A stretch of DNA of 64,000 bases from Cryobacterium adonitolivorans (GTDB lineage Bacteria > Actinomycetota > Actinomycetes > Actinomycetales > Microbacteriaceae), in NCBI RefSeq assembly GCF_004402695.1, contig NZ_SOFL01000052.1, forward strand, positions 1-64,000, given 5' to 3'. Made by a program: the position numbers and the translations under genes. Under the pieces are notes generated by a model, which was not told the DNA's origin, did no database searches, and was given only the letters and a program-made list of their open reading frames with translations. Positions 36,140 to 48,371 of the stretch are shown in pieces. Position 1 is the first letter of the stretch; each line of letters begins with the position of its first letter.

Positions 36140-37174
36140 ATGGCACCGAAACTGGAACTGGGTCTCGACACGTTCGGCGACGTCACCTACGCCGCGGATG
36201 GCAGCCTGCTCAGCCACGCCCAGGTGCTGCGCAACGTCGTCGCAGAGGCCGTACTCGCCGACCAGGTGGGCCTGAGCTTCTTCGGCATCGGCGAACACCA
36301 CCGCGAGGACTTCGCCGTCTCCGCCCCCGAGGTGGTGCTGGCCGCCATCGCCGGCCAGACCAGCACCATCAAGCTCGGGTCCGCGGTCACCGTGTTGAGC
36401 TCCGACGATCCCGTGCGCGTCTTCCAGCGCTTCGCCACCCTCGACGCCGTCTCCAATGGCCGCGCGGAGGTCATCCTCGGTCGAGGTTCGTTCACCGAGT
36501 CCTTCCCGCTGTTCGGCCTGGACCTCAGCGACTACGAGCAGCTGTTCGAGGAAAAGCTCGAACTCTTCGCCGAACTCCTCAAGGAGGCGCCGGTGACCTG
36601 GACCGGCAGCACCCGCGGCGCGCTGACCGAACAACGGGTGTTCCCGTCCACCGAATCCGGCTCCATCCGCACCTGGATCGGCGTGGGCGGCAGCCCGCAG
36701 TCCGTGGTGCGTGCCGCCCACTACGGCCTCCCGCTGATGCTCGCCATCATCGGCGGTGAGCCGCTCGCGTTCGCCCAGTTCACCGACCTCTACCACCGTG
36801 CGCTCGACCAGTTCGGCAAGGACCCGCAGCCCATCGGCGAGCACTCACCCGGCTACATCGCCGCGACCGACGACCAGGCGCGCGAAGAAATGTGGCCGCA
36901 CTACCGCGCCATGCAGGACCGCATCGGCCGCGAGCGCGGCTGGGGCCCGGCCACCAGGGCCCGGTTCGAGCAGGATGCCGGCCCCGACGGAGCCCTGTTC
37001 GTGGGCTCGCCGCACACCGTCGCGACCAAGATCGCCAAAACGGCCGCGGGGCTTTCGCTGTCCCGCTTCGACCTCAAGTACAGCCTGGGCACCCTCTCGC
37101 ACGAGAAGCTGATGACCAGTATCGAGCTCTATGGCACCGAAGTGGCCCCTCTGGTGCACGAAATCATGGCCTAA
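36140..37174 (+). CDS. LLM-class flavin-dependent oxidoreductase
   Basis: A 344-residue luciferase-like monooxygenase (F420 or FMN type; the cofactor cannot be decided by eye). Typical elements are GLSFFGIGEHHREDFAVSAP, which is characteristic of the bacterial-luciferase branch, and the loops IKLGSAVTVLSSDDPVRVFQ and RAEVILGRGSF. The start ATG at 36140 follows ATCGGAAGGGC. Monocistronic. The upstream palindrome suggests control by a MarR- or PadR-like regulator encoded elsewhere (inference). Confidence 0.9.
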   Translation: MAPKLELGLDTFGDVTYAADGSLLSHAQVLRNVVAEAVLADQVGLSFFGIGEHHREDFAVSAPEVVLAAIAGQTSTIKLGSAVTVLSSDDPVRVFQRFATLDAVSNGRAEVILGRGSFTESFPLFGLDLSDYEQLFEEKLELFAELLKEAPVTWTGSTRGALTEQRVFPSTESGSIRTWIGVGGSPQSVVRAAHYGLPLMLAIIGGEPLAFAQFTDLYHRALDQFGKDPQPIGEHSPGYIAATDDQAREEMWPHYRAMQDRIGRERGWGPATRARFEQDAGPDGALFVGSPHTVATKIAKTAAGLSLSRFDLKYSLGTLSHEKLMTSIELYGTEVAPLVHEIMA

Positions 37175-37279
37175 CGGGACTTTCGCGCGCCGCGGACGAG
37201 GTAGCGTAAATATGTGGGCCCGGCTCGGGCAAACCACCCACCTCATCCTTTCGTTCTTACCTTCCTCGAGGAGTACACC

Positions 37280-39508
<2,229 letters not shown>

Positions 39509-39513
39509 CCGAC

Positions 39514-41859
39514 ATGAGCATCCCCGTATCCACCTATCGCCTGCAGATCACGTCGGCCTTCGATCTGGATGCGGCGGCCGGAGTGCTGGACTACGTCAGC
39601 CGGCTCGGCGCCGACTGGCTCTACCTCTCACCGCTGCTCACGGCGGAGGAGGGCTCCGACCACGGCTACGACGTGATCGACCACGGCAGCATCGACCCGG
39701 CCCGCGGCGGGCCCGAGGCGCTCGCCCGCTTGTCGGAGCGAGTGGCCGCGGCCGGCCGCGGGATCCTGGTGGACATCGTGCCCAACCACGTGGGCGTCAA
39801 CACACCGCACAGCAACGCCTGGTGGTGGGAGCTGCTTCGTGAGGGGCAGGGCTCGCGCTACGCCGAGGCCTTCGACGTGGACTGGCCCGCGGGCAACGGT
39901 CGGCTCCTGCTGCCGGTGCTCGGCGACGGCGAGACCGAACTGGACCGGCTCACGGTGGTGGGCGACGAACTGCACTACTACGACAACCGGTTCCCGATCG
40001 CTCCCGGCACCGCGAACGACGGCGCCCCCGCCGCCGTCGTGCACGACCGGCAGCACTACGAACTGGTCAACTGGCGCCGGGCGGACGCCGACCTGAACTA
40101 CCGCCGCTTCTTCGCCGTGAACACCCTCGCCGGCGTGCGCGTCGAGGTGCCCTGGGTCTTCGACGAATCCCACCGCGAGATCCTGCGCTGGGTGCACACC
40201 GGCCAGGTGCAGGGCCTGCGGGTCGACCACCCGGACGGCCTCGCGGACCCGGCCGGCTACCTCGACAGGCTGCACGCTGCCATGCCCGACGGCTACCTGC
40301 TGGTGGAGAAGATCCTGGAGGGCCGCGAGCAGCTGCCCAGCAGCTGGTCGACCGACGGCACGACCGGCTATGACGCCCTCGCCGATTTCGACAGGGTCCT
40401 CGTCGACCCAGCCGGCCAGGACGCTCTGGACGCCCTCGAGGCCACACTGCAGGACGGTGCCGTGTCCTGGGCCGAGCTGGTCTACACCTCTAAGCGCGCC
40501 ATCGCCGACGGCATCCTGCAGAGCGAGGTGCGCCGCCTCGACCGCCTGATCCCCGAGGTGGCCGATTCCGCCGACGCCCTCGCGGAACTGATCGCCTGGT
40601 TCCCGGTCTACCGCTCCTACCTGCCTGTCGGCCGGCCCGAGCTCGATACCGCCGTGCGGCTGGCCCGGCAGCGCCGCCCCGACCTCGACGCCACCATCAC
40701 CGCTCTGCTCCCGTACCTCACCGACCCGACGCACCCCGCGGCCGTTCGCTTCCAACAGACCTCGGGGATGGTCATGGCCAAGGGCGTCGAAGACACCGCC
40801 TATTACCGCTACAGCCGGCTCACCTCCCTCAACGAGGTCGGCGCAGACCCGAGCGAGTTCGCGGTGTCTGTCGACGAGTTCCACCGCCGCCAGCAGACGC
40901 GGCTCGCGGTTGCGCCCGCCTCACAGACCACGCTGTCGACCCACGACACCAAGCGCGGCGAAGACGTGCGAGCCCGGATCTCGGTACTCGCCGAGATCCC
41001 GGACGAGTGGGCCGGCCTGCTTGCCGAGCTGCGCGCCCTGGCCCCGCTCGGTGATGCCCCGTTCGAAAACCTGCTCTGGCAGGCCATCGTGGGCTCCTGG
41101 CCCGCCTCCACCGACCGTCTCATCGGCTACGCCGAGAAGGCGTCAAGGGAAGCGAACCTCTCGACCACCTGGACCGCGCCGAACGAAGACTTCGAAGACC
41201 GCATGCGCGCCCTGGTGAGGGCATTGGCCGACGACGGACCCCTGGCCCGCACCGTCGCCTCCTTCGTCGACCGGGTTGAACAGGCCGGCTGGAGCAACTC
41301 GCTCTCCCTCAAGCTCATCCAGCTCACCGCACCCGGCGTGCCCGACGTCTACCAGGGCAGCGAACTCTGGGAGATGTCACTCGTCGACCCCGACAACCGC
41401 CGCCCGGTGGACTACACCGTGCGCCGGGACTTCCTGGACCGCGTCCAGGCGGGCTGGCTGCCCCCCATCGACGAGACCGGTGCCGCCAAACTGCTCGTCA
41501 CCACGAGCGCCCTGCGTCTCCGGCGCGACCGGCCGGAGCTGTTCGGCCGGCACGCGCCCGTCGAGGCCTTCGGCCCGGCCGCCGCACACGTGGTGGCCTA
41601 CGATCGCGGCGGCGCGGTGACCGTGGCCACCCGGCTGCCGGTCGCGCTCGCCCGCACCGGCTGGGGCGACACCACGATCATGCTCGCCGGGCACGACTGG
41701 CAGGACGCGCTCACCGGCGCCCGCTTCGACGGCGGCCAGGTGCGCCTGGCCGACTTGCTGTCGCGCTACCCGGTGGCGCTGCTGATCCCCGCATCCGCCG
41801 CCGAATCGCCGCCGCATCCGCCGCACCTGTCGCTATCGAGGAGGTCACCCCGTGCCTAA
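39514..41859 (+). CDS. treY: malto-oligosyltrehalose synthase
   Basis: A 781-residue GH13 enzyme that converts the reducing-end alpha-1,4 linkage of maltodextrin into an alpha,alpha-1,1 linkage. Typical TreY segments are [22 protein letters not shown] at the N-terminus, [42 protein letters not shown] and the late [13 protein letters not shown]. It starts five bases after glgX and its last codons overlap treZ by eight bases, so the three genes form one operon making trehalose from glycogen. Confidence 0.96.
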   Translation: MSIPVSTYRLQITSAFDLDAAAGVLDYVSRLGADWLYLSPLLTAEEGSDHGYDVIDHGSIDPARGGPEALARLSERVAAAGRGILVDIVPNHVGVNTPHSNAWWWELLREGQGSRYAEAFDVDWPAGNGRLLLPVLGDGETELDRLTVVGDELHYYDNRFPIAPGTANDGAPAAVVHDRQHYELVNWRRADADLNYRRFFAVNTLAGVRVEVPWVFDESHREILRWVHTGQVQGLRVDHPDGLADPAGYLDRLHAAMPDGYLLVEKILEGREQLPSSWSTDGTTGYDALADFDRVLVDPAGQDALDALEATLQDGAVSWAELVYTSKRAIADGILQSEVRRLDRLIPEVADSADALAELIAWFPVYRSYLPVGRPELDTAVRLARQRRPDLDATITALLPYLTDPTHPAAVRFQQTSGMVMAKGVEDTAYYRYSRLTSLNEVGADPSEFAVSVDEFHRRQQTRLAVAPASQTTLSTHDTKRGEDVRARISVLAEIPDEWAGLLAELRALAPLGDAPFENLLWQAIVGSWPASTDRLIGYAEKASREANLSTTWTAPNEDFEDRMRALVRALADDGPLARTVASFVDRVEQAGWSNSLSLKLIQLTAPGVPDVYQGSELWEMSLVDPDNRRPVDYTVRRDFLDRVQAGWLPPIDETGAAKLLVTTSALRLRRDRPELFGRHAPVEAFGPAAAHVVAYDRGGAVTVATRLPVALARTGWGDTTIMLAGHDWQDALTGARFDGGQVRLADLLSRYPVALLIPASAAESPPHPPHLSLSRRSPRA

Positions 41860-43609
41860 GGACAACACAGCCGTTCAGATCGACGTGTGGGCGCCGGCCG
41901 CCGGGACCGTCCAGCTGGTGTCCGCAGACGGCACCGCGCCGATGACCAGCGGCGACGCGGGCTGGTGGCACGGCACCCTGGCGGGCGCCCCCGACGGTGT
42001 CGACTACGGCTTCCTGGTGGACGGCACCGGCCCGTTCCCCGACCCGCGGTCCCGCCGCCAGCCGCACGGCGTGCACGATCTCTCCCGCACCTTCGACCCG
42101 GCCGCGCACGCCTGGCAGGACGACGGGTGGACCGGCCGCCAGCTGGCCGGCGCCACCATCTACGAGCTGCACATCGGCACCTTCACCCCCGAGGGCACCC
42201 TCGAGGCCGCGGCCGGCAGGCTCGACCACCTCGTGTCGCTCGGTGTCGACTTCGTCGAGCTGCTGCCGGTGAACGGTTTCAACGGCACGCACAACTGGGG
42301 CTATGACGGCGTGCTTTGGTACGCCGTGCACGAGGGCTACGGCGGCCCGGCGGCCTACCAGCGTTTCGTCGACGCCTGCCACGCGGCCGGCATCGGCGTC
42401 ATCCAGGACGTCGTGCACAACCACCTGGGCCCCAGCGGCAACTACCTGCCCAATTTCGGCCCCTACCTCAGCGACGCCGAGGGCAACACCTGGGGCGCCT
42501 CGGTCAACCTAGACGGCCAGGACTCCGACGAGGTGCGCCGGTACATCATCGACAGCGCGTTGATGTGGCTGCGTGACTACCACGTCGACGGACTGCGCCT
42601 GGACGCCGTGCACGCGCTCAAGGACCACTCCGCCGTGCACCTGCTCGAACAGCTCGCCGGTGAGGTCGCGGTGCTCAGCGCCTCCGTCGGGCGCCCGCTC
42701 ACCCTCATCGCCGAATCCGACCTCAACGACCCGTTGCTCATCACTCCCCGTGAAGCGAACGGCTACGGACTTGACGCTCAGTGGAGCGACGACTTCCACC
42801 ACGCCGTTCACGTCGCCCTCACCGGTGAGACCGCGGGCTACTACGCCGACTTCGCCCCGCTCGGCGCCCTGGCGAAGGTACTCACCCGCGGCTTCTTCCA
42901 CGACGGCACCCAATCCACCTTCCGCGGCCGCCACCATGGCCGCCCGGTCGACACCGAACGGATGCCGGCCTGGCGCCTCGTCGTGGCCTCGCAGAATCAC
43001 GACCAGATCGGCAACCGAGCCATCGGCGACAGGCTCAGCGCCCAGCTCGACACCGGCCAGCTGGGCATCGCCGCCGCACTCACGCTGCTCGGCCCGTTCA
43101 CCCCGATGCTGTTCATGGGCGAAGAATGGGGCGCACACACTCCGTGGCAGTTCTTCACCTCGCACCCGGAACCCGAACTCGGCCTGGCCACCGCAGAGGG
43201 CCGGATCGGCGAGTTCGCCCGCATGGGTTGGGACCCGGCCGTGGTGCCCGACCCCCAGGACCCGGCCACCTTCGAGAGGTCCAAACTGGATTGGTCCGAG
43301 CTGCAGCGGGGCGATTCCGGTCGTCTCCTGGCGTTCTACCGTGACCTCGCGAGTCTGCGGCGCCGGCTCGCCGACCTGACCGACCCACGGTTCGCGCGTG
43401 TCGCGGTGGCCTTCGACGAAGCGGCTGGCTGGCTGCGGCTGTCCCGCGGCGAGACCGAGATCGTGATCAACCTCTCAACGAGCGCACAGTCCGTGCCGGT
43501 CACGGGGCATAGCGTCCTGCTCGCCTTCGCCAACAATGCCGACGCGAGCCTCCGGCTGGACGCCGGTCAAGTGCTGCTGCCGCCGCACTCGGTCGCGGTG
43601 CTTGGCTAG
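41852..43609 (+). CDS. treZ: malto-oligosyltrehalose trehalohydrolase
   Basis: A 585-residue GH13 enzyme that releases free trehalose from the TreY product. It has an N-terminal beta-sandwich domain, then the catalytic barrel with [27 protein letters not shown] (nucleophile Asp), LIAESDLND (acid/base Glu) and [11 protein letters not shown]. The GTG start at 41852 is inside the end of treY. Downstream lies a 13-bp intergenic tandem repeat rather than a clear terminator. Confidence 0.96.
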   Translation: MPKDNTAVQIDVWAPAAGTVQLVSADGTAPMTSGDAGWWHGTLAGAPDGVDYGFLVDGTGPFPDPRSRRQPHGVHDLSRTFDPAAHAWQDDGWTGRQLAGATIYELHIGTFTPEGTLEAAAGRLDHLVSLGVDFVELLPVNGFNGTHNWGYDGVLWYAVHEGYGGPAAYQRFVDACHAAGIGVIQDVVHNHLGPSGNYLPNFGPYLSDAEGNTWGASVNLDGQDSDEVRRYIIDSALMWLRDYHVDGLRLDAVHALKDHSAVHLLEQLAGEVAVLSASVGRPLTLIAESDLNDPLLITPREANGYGLDAQWSDDFHHAVHVALTGETAGYYADFAPLGALAKVLTRGFFHDGTQSTFRGRHHGRPVDTERMPAWRLVVASQNHDQIGNRAIGDRLSAQLDTGQLGIAAALTLLGPFTPMLFMGEEWGAHTPWQFFTSHPEPELGLATAEGRIGEFARMGWDPAVVPDPQDPATFERSKLDWSELQRGDSGRLLAFYRDLASLRRRLADLTDPRFARVAVAFDEAAGWLRLSRGETEIVINLSTSAQSVPVTGHSVLLAFANNADASLRLDAGQVLLPPHSVAVLG

Positions 43610-43630
43610 CACCACCCGGCAGCGCCACGA

Positions 43631-43682
43631 GACAGCTCCACCAGACAGCTCCACCAGACGGCTCCACCAGACAGCTCCACGT
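43631..43682. repeat. 13-bp intergenic tandem repeat (four units)
   Basis: Units GACAGCTCCACCA, GACAGCTCCACCA, GACGGCTCCACCA and GACAGCTCCACGT lie just after treZ. The unit length is not a multiple of three, in keeping with non-coding DNA. Confidence 0.92.
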
Positions 43683-43712
43683 GCCGGTTCCACTGACCAT
43701 CGAGGAGGACCA

Positions 43713-44258
43713 ATGGGCCACTTTCTTTCCCCGGAGACGGCGGCCGCGCTGGCCCGGCTGTCGGCGCTGGACGCCGACGCGGCGGCGCCGCCGCTCGAAC
43801 GGATGCGCGCCATTCGTGCCGTGCTGCACCACCTCGATGCCGACCCCGCCGCCCTGGCGAGCGTGCGCGACGCCCTGGCCGACGGGGCGGGCTGGCCCGA
43901 GATCGCGGATGCCGCCGGGCTCAAGCCCACCGCGGCCAAGTGGCGCTGGCAGGGCACCGACGACGACATCGCGGCCCGACTGGATGCCGGCCGCAAGCGC
44001 AGCGCGCGGCCCAGCAGCGTTCCGACCGACCTGCCCGGGCACTCGGTGGCCGAGGCGGCTGCACTGCTCGGAGTCAGCGTGCAGGCGGTGTATCTGCAGG
44101 TGAGCAGGGGTAAGCTGATCAGCCGCACCGTCGAGCTGGCGGATGGCCGCAGCTATAAACGCGTCTTCCTGCCCGGGGACGCGCTACCCTCGACGACAGA
44201 ACCCCCCCTCAACAACACCCCCCCCACAACGACAACGCCCACAACGACAGAGCCTTGA
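43713..44258 (+). CDS. helix-turn-helix domain protein downstream of treZ
   Basis: A 181-residue protein with two predicted HTH segments: GAGWPEIADAAGLKPTAAKWRW (about residues 58-79) and SVAEAAALLGVSVQAVYLQV (about residues 111-130). The second resembles a MerR/excisionase-like HTH_17 domain. The C-tail is Thr/Pro-rich low-complexity sequence (TTTTPTTTEP). ATG 43713 follows CGAGGAGGACCA. No regulatory target is known; the position after the trehalose operon suggests a role there, but that is only context. Confidence 0.75.
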   Translation: MGHFLSPETAAALARLSALDADAAAPPLERMRAIRAVLHHLDADPAALASVRDALADGAGWPEIADAAGLKPTAAKWRWQGTDDDIAARLDAGRKRSARPSSVPTDLPGHSVAEAAALLGVSVQAVYLQVSRGKLISRTVELADGRSYKRVFLPGDALPSTTEPPLNNTPPTTTTPTTTEP

Positions 44259-44297
44259 GACATCACCCGGCTACCGAAACCCACCCACGGAGTGACC

Positions 44298-44867
44298 ATG
44301 ACCGATCAGAGCTATGACCCGTTCGACCGCACGTTCCCCCTCGACACCTCGACCACCACGGAACGCCTGCCGATGCCGGGCACCGCACCGGCAACCGAAC
44401 CGGTAACCGACGGGCCCGGTGGCACTGCGGAATCCTCGACCCCAGCCGCGGCCAAACCCCGCAGCCGCACCCTGCTCTCCGATCTCAGGACCGGACCGGC
44501 GCAGCGGGCGGCGCTGGTCGTGCTCGTGGGCATCGCCGTTCTGGCGATCGCCTTCATCATCATGATCTTCGTGAACGTCTCCAACGAGAGCATCATCGCC
44601 CTCGCCGTCATCGCCACGCCGATCGCCTCAATGGTGGCGGCGTACTACGCCGTCACCCTGAGCATCCAGCAGGTCACCACCGAGCGCGCCGACAAGGAGA
44701 AGGCCCTCGCCAAGCTCGCTGCCGTCGAGGCCGGGGCCCGTGAGACCGAGGTGTGGGCATCCCAGATGGAGTCCGGGCTTCGCGTCGCAGTGGCCAAGCT
44801 CGATGGCGCTGGCGTATCCACCGTCGCGGTGACCCGTGCGGCCGGCACTCCGGACGACTTCTTCTAG
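44298..44867 (+). CDS. hypothetical membrane protein with two helices
   Basis: A 189-residue protein. The first 70 residues are disordered and Pro/Thr-rich, two membrane helices follow (about residues 73-96 and 101-122), and then a helical, Lys/Glu-rich cytosolic coiled coil (about residues 125-160) ends in an acidic/aromatic DDFF tail. No family recognised. ATG 44298 is five bases after ACGGAG, which is better placed than GTG 44292. The next gene is convergent, and a 14-bp tandem repeat lies between. Confidence 0.7.
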   Translation: MTDQSYDPFDRTFPLDTSTTTERLPMPGTAPATEPVTDGPGGTAESSTPAAAKPRSRTLLSDLRTGPAQRAALVVLVGIAVLAIAFIIMIFVNVSNESIIALAVIATPIASMVAAYYAVTLSIQQVTTERADKEKALAKLAAVEAGARETEVWASQMESGLRVAVAKLDGAGVSTVAVTRAAGTPDDFF

Positions 44868-44873
44868 GCCGAG

Positions 44874-44915
44874 TGCCAGTCGACGCGTGCCGGTCGACGC
44901 GTGCCGGTCAACGCC
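44874..44915. repeat. 14-bp tandem repeat (three units)
   Basis: Units GTGCCAGTCGACGC, GTGCCGGTCGACGC and GTGCCGGTCAACGC lie between two convergent genes. The last unit contains the stop codon of the DUF2236 gene (44908-44910). Confidence 0.9.
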
Positions 44916-45768
44916 TTTCGGGGCCGTCAGGTTCCACCGCCGCACGTTCCTCGGCCGCCAGGGCCCGGCCGGCCCGCAGATAGTGACGCATCGGGGCCTG
45001 CCGCAGCCGCGTCGGCAATCGGGGATAGACCAGCCGCACGACGCCGATCACGGCGGTGTACCGGCGCTGTCGACCGGTGGACCAGGTCAGGCCGAAGAGC
45101 GCTCGTTCGTCCGGCTGCAGGAGCCCCGTCGTGACCAGGCGCGCCAGCGGCATCGCCAGGCGCAGCCAGACCGGTCCGGTTTTCGGGTGCAGTAGTTGCC
45201 TGGCCACCGATCGGGTCGTCTCGTCCGTGGACAGCCCGGTCGTCGCGCGGCTCCAGTACGCCGCGAAAGCCGCCCGGTCAGCCGGCCACAGCCCTGGCGG
45301 CACCTGCAGTGCCGCGCCCAGCACTCCATAGTCCCGGTAGACGGTCTCGGCGTCGGCATCGGGGAGTGGTCCGTAGACCAGCTCGTGCATGCGGGTCGCG
45401 GACTCGTACAGGGTGGCGGCCACCCAGAGCTGCAACTGCGGATCGAAGGCGTTGTACGCCGGTGTGCTGAGGGTCTGCGCACCGTGCACCGGACGATGGG
45501 CCAGGGAGACCCGGCGCACGGCCGCGGCCCGGTCGATGGGCGTGCCGCAGGTGACGGCGTACACGTAGGACAGCGTCCCACTCAGGCGGCTCAACGGTCT
45601 GGCCGCAAAGTCGCTGTGTCTGGCGACACCGTGCCCGACGGCGGGGTTCGCGAGCTGCAGCAGGATCGCCCGGCCCCCGGCGAGAACCAGAACGCTCTCG
45701 GGGGCCAGATGGCGGATGCCCAGTGCCGGACTGGACAGCGCCGGACGGGACAGGGAGGCGGTCGGCAT
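44908..45768 (-). CDS. oxygenase MpaB family protein (DUF2236)
   Basis: A 286-residue protein of the MpaB/latex-clearing-protein-like DUF2236 family, members of which are haem-dependent or haem-binding. Recognisable segments are ILLQLANPAVGHGVARHSDF, DPQLQLWVAATLYESATRMHEL and LPTRLRQAPMRHYLRAGRAL. The histidines in the first segment and around MHEL are candidate ligands. The ATG at 45768 is chosen; the frame opens earlier only within the YceI promoter region. Divergent from the YceI gene. The substrate is unknown. Confidence 0.85.
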   Translation of the reverse strand: MPTASLSRPALSSPALGIRHLAPESVLVLAGGRAILLQLANPAVGHGVARHSDFAARPLSRLSGTLSYVYAVTCGTPIDRAAAVRRVSLAHRPVHGAQTLSTPAYNAFDPQLQLWVAATLYESATRMHELVYGPLPDADAETVYRDYGVLGAALQVPPGLWPADRAAFAAYWSRATTGLSTDETTRSVARQLLHPKTGPVWLRLAMPLARLVTTGLLQPDERALFGLTWSTGRQRRYTAVIGVVRLVYPRLPTRLRQAPMRHYLRAGRALAAEERAAVEPDGPERR

Positions 45769-45882
45769 CGTGGAATCCTTTCGACAGGCAGAGCCTACTT
45801 CCCCCGCCACCGAGTCCGGTTCGCCGGACGTTCCTGAACCGTTCACATCTTTTGCGGACAGCGATGGAATATCCTGGGGTCC

Positions 45883-45896
45883 TATGCGCTTGCATA
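45883..45896. promoter_or_regulatory. candidate operator upstream of the YceI gene
   Basis: TATGCGCTTGCATA is an inverted repeat (TATGC-GCTT-GCATA) 48 bases before the YceI start. It differs from the site at 36101-36114 at only two central positions, suggesting a common regulator. Confidence 0.5.
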
Positions 45897-45943
45897 TACC
45901 TGAGGGCAGCGAATCCACCGCCCCCATCGACTTGAGGAGCACG

Positions 45944-46504
45944 ATGAGCGACATCACCATGACCACCATCCCCGGCTACAAAGCAGGAACCTGGACTATC
46001 GACCCCACCCACAGCGTGGTCGGCTTCAGCATCCGTCACATCATGATCAGCAAGGTCAAAGGCACGTTCGAGACCTTCAACGCCACCTTCGTCACCACCG
46101 AGAACCCCCTCGAGACCAGTGTCACGGCGTCCGCCGTGGTCGCGTCCATCAACACCAACGAGGCCAACCGCGACGGTCACCTGCGCAACGGCGACTTCTT
46201 CGACGCCGAGACCTACCCGACCATCGACTTCGTGTCGACCGGCGTGCGCGTCGTCAAGGGCGACTACCTCGTCGACGGCAACCTCACCATCAAGGGTGTC
46301 ACCAAGCCCGTCACCTTCGACTTCGAGTTCGGTGGCTTCGGCGGCGACCCCTACGGCAACTACAAGTTCGGCGCAACGGCCACGACCGAGGTCGCCCGCG
46401 CAGACTTCGGCCTCTCGTACAACGCGGCCCTCGAGACCGGCGGCATGCTGCTGGGCGACAAGGTCACCATCACCCTCGAACTGCAGGGCGCCCTCCAGGC
46501 CTAA
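45944..46504 (+). CDS. YceI family protein
   Basis: A 186-residue lipocalin-like beta-barrel of the YceI family, whose members bind isoprenoids such as polyprenol or quinone precursors. It includes GTWTIDPTHSVVGFSIRHIM, RNGDFFDAETYPTIDFVSTGV and VDGNLTIKGVTKPVTFDFEF. No signal peptide is visible, so this one is cytosolic, like many actinobacterial members. The start ATG at 45944 is preceded by GAGGAG; a second ATG is five codons in. A terminator hairpin follows. Confidence 0.92.
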   Translation: MSDITMTTIPGYKAGTWTIDPTHSVVGFSIRHIMISKVKGTFETFNATFVTTENPLETSVTASAVVASINTNEANRDGHLRNGDFFDAETYPTIDFVSTGVRVVKGDYLVDGNLTIKGVTKPVTFDFEFGGFGGDPYGNYKFGATATTEVARADFGLSYNAALETGGMLLGDKVTITLELQGALQA

Positions 46505-46521
46505 GCACTCGGCATCACGCG

Positions 46522-46549
46522 ACGGGGATCCCACCAGTGGGGTCCCCGT
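46522..46549. terminator. bidirectional terminator between the YceI and TMEM175-like genes
   Basis: An 11-bp stem (46522-46532 / 46539-46549) with one G-T wobble and loop ACCAGT lies between two convergent stop codons. Confidence 0.65.
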
Positions 46550-46577
46550 TGTGGTGTCTCTGCGTGCAGTTCCTGGG

Positions 46578-47270
46578 TCAGCCGGCCGCCGCTTCGTCCG
46601 GCGTGGGCCTCAGCACCCCGGCGCGTCGCAATACCAGGGCGATGAGCGGATCAAGGGCGAACAGGAAGAACGCAGGGGAACCGACCAGGGTGGCCAGCAG
46701 CACGACGGCGAACGCTTGCGCGAGCGCGCTGACGTTGTACACCCTGGCGTTGTGCACCGCGGCGGCGGATGCGCCCTCCCCGAGCCGACGGCGGGGAGAA
46801 CTGGCGTGGAACCACTGCCAGGTGCTGAAGAGCAGTATCACGAAGAAATTCAGTGGCAACAGTATGCGGCCCAGCAGGAACCGACTGAGTTCGTCGTTGA
46901 GGCTCGTCGTGAACGGAACCAGGACCACGCCGAGGAGGCGGAAATTGTTGAGCCAGATGATGGTGGTGTCCACGCGGGGGATGAACTCGAACTGACGTAC
47001 GTGGATGAGCCACAGCAGGCTGAGCAGCAGAAAGCTGATGACCACGTTCAGGACGCTCGGCACCAACGCGCTGATCTGGTGCAGGAACTCGGCGTTCGAC
47101 GTCACGACGCCGATGCTGTCCACGGAGACGTTCAGCACCAGCAGCGTCGCGGCTATGGCGAACACGCCGTCCGTGTACGATTCCAGGCGCCGGGTGGACA
47201 GAACCGTCCGCCGGGGAGATGCCCCGCCCGCCGGCTTGCCCTGGGGCGCGGGCTCGGGGCTGCTCGACAT
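46578..47270 (-). CDS. TMEM175/DUF1211 family membrane protein (putative potassium channel)
   Basis: A 230-residue protein with about six membrane helices. The family motif after the N-terminus is RLESYTDGVFAIAATLLVLNV, where TMEM175 proteins usually read RxxxFSDGVxAIxxTLL; here the F-S pair is Y-T, a conservative change near the pore. Bacterial TMEM175 proteins form leak-like potassium channels as tetramers. The gene is convergent with yceI and lies nine bases after the stop codon of the FUSC-like gene, so the two are probably co-transcribed. Confidence 0.87.
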   Translation of the reverse strand: MSSSPEPAPQGKPAGGASPRRTVLSTRRLESYTDGVFAIAATLLVLNVSVDSIGVVTSNAEFLHQISALVPSVLNVVISFLLLSLLWLIHVRQFEFIPRVDTTIIWLNNFRLLGVVLVPFTTSLNDELSRFLLGRILLPLNFFVILLFSTWQWFHASSPRRRLGEGASAAAVHNARVYNVSALAQAFAVVLLATLVGSPAFFLFALDPLIALVLRRAGVLRPTPDEAAAG

Positions 47271-47279
47271 GCGGGCAGC

Positions 47280-48320
47280 CTACTCGCCGGTGATCTCCTC
47301 GCGCACCCGTCGCAGGTCCTCCATCAGGGCGCCGATCAGGATCCAGTGCTGGGGATGCGGGGTCATGATCATCAGGGGCGCCGTCAGGGCGGGTGGCTCG
47401 AACGCCGGAGCCGCGCTAGCCGGCCCCCCGTCCGACGGCACGGTGAGCAACCGCAGATCATGGGCGGCTCGTTCCAGTTCGATGGCGAAGGCCTGCACGG
47501 TGGGCTCGAGGTGCAGGGAATCGTCGTAGTGGTCGCGCAGCGCCCTCGTCATACCCAGCGCCCTGGTGACCAGGGGGACCAGGCGGGCGTAGAGGTCGGT
47601 GTCGGCGTCGAGAACCTCCCGGTGCCTGGCCTGGCGGGGGTTGAGGGTCAGGCTCTCCTCCGCCTGGCTGATGGCGCGTTCGGCCTTGGCCAGCATCGGC
47701 CGGAGCAGTCGCGCCTGGATCATCAGGGTTTCCAGGTCGGCGTACTTCTGCGGACTCAGCAGTGCGGTGGCCACCCGGTCGAAGGTCGCGGCCACCTCCA
47801 GCGTGAGCCGGGTCACCGCGTCGTGCGCGGGCGTGAGCAGCACGGGCGGAACGATCAACGCGTTGACAATGACAGCGATCGCGGCGCCCAGGATCGTCTC
47901 GATGATGCGGTCCCTGGCATAGGTCGGGGTCGCGGCGCCCAACACGAGCACGAGCATCGCGCTGATCGGAATCTGATTGGCCGATCCCGGGGACAGCTTC
48001 AGGGCCCAGGCCAGCAGGATGCAGAGCACGATCGCCGCCAGCACGATCCAGCTGGACTGGCCGAACACCAGCCCGATGGCGAGGGCGACCAGGACCCCGC
48101 CCACCACGCCGAGGCTGCGTTCCAGGGCCCGTCCGAGGGACTGGTTGACGCTGGGCTGCACGACGAAGATCGCCGCCATCGCGGCGAAGATGGGCAGTTC
48201 GCCGGGCAGGAGCCACATCGAAATGACCCAAGCCAGGACCACGGCGACTGAGGTCTTGAGGGTCTGCAGCAGCGGGATCCGTCTGGACACTCGCAGGTTG
48301 GCCGTTATTCGCACTGTCAT
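47280..48320 (-). CDS. FUSC family (aromatic acid exporter-like) membrane protein
   Basis: A 346-residue protein with an N-terminal set of about six helices containing FAAMAAIFVVQPSVNQSLGRALERSLG, the FUSC-family signature, followed by a cytosolic helical region with many Glu/Arg (residues about 160-310) and a Pro-rich end. Relatives export aromatic acids or similar compounds. The start ATG at 48320 is used; the frame extends 11 codons upstream without a good ribosome site. It is next to the TMEM175-like gene and 51 bases from the AlkZ-like gene, all on the same strand. Confidence 0.85.
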   Translation of the reverse strand: MTVRITANLRVSRRIPLLQTLKTSVAVVLAWVISMWLLPGELPIFAAMAAIFVVQPSVNQSLGRALERSLGVVGGVLVALAIGLVFGQSSWIVLAAIVLCILLAWALKLSPGSANQIPISAMLVLVLGAATPTYARDRIIETILGAAIAVIVNALIVPPVLLTPAHDAVTRLTLEVAATFDRVATALLSPQKYADLETLMIQARLLRPMLAKAERAISQAEESLTLNPRQARHREVLDADTDLYARLVPLVTRALGMTRALRDHYDDSLHLEPTVQAFAIELERAAHDLRLLTVPSDGGPASAAPAFEPPALTAPLMIMTPHPQHWILIGALMEDLRRVREEITGE

Positions 48321-48371
48321 AGGGTACAAGGCCCGCGGGACCGGCCGGATCACCGGGCGAGGCCCGCGATA

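Noticed and set aside
34646-36844. 732-codon open frame on the minus strand
   Set aside because: Runs antisense through both the FAD oxidoreductase and the flavoenzyme gene, which is not plausible for a real gene.
43631-43682. CRISPR-like repeat array
   Set aside because: The repeats are directly adjacent 13-mers without spacers, and no cas genes are present in the window.
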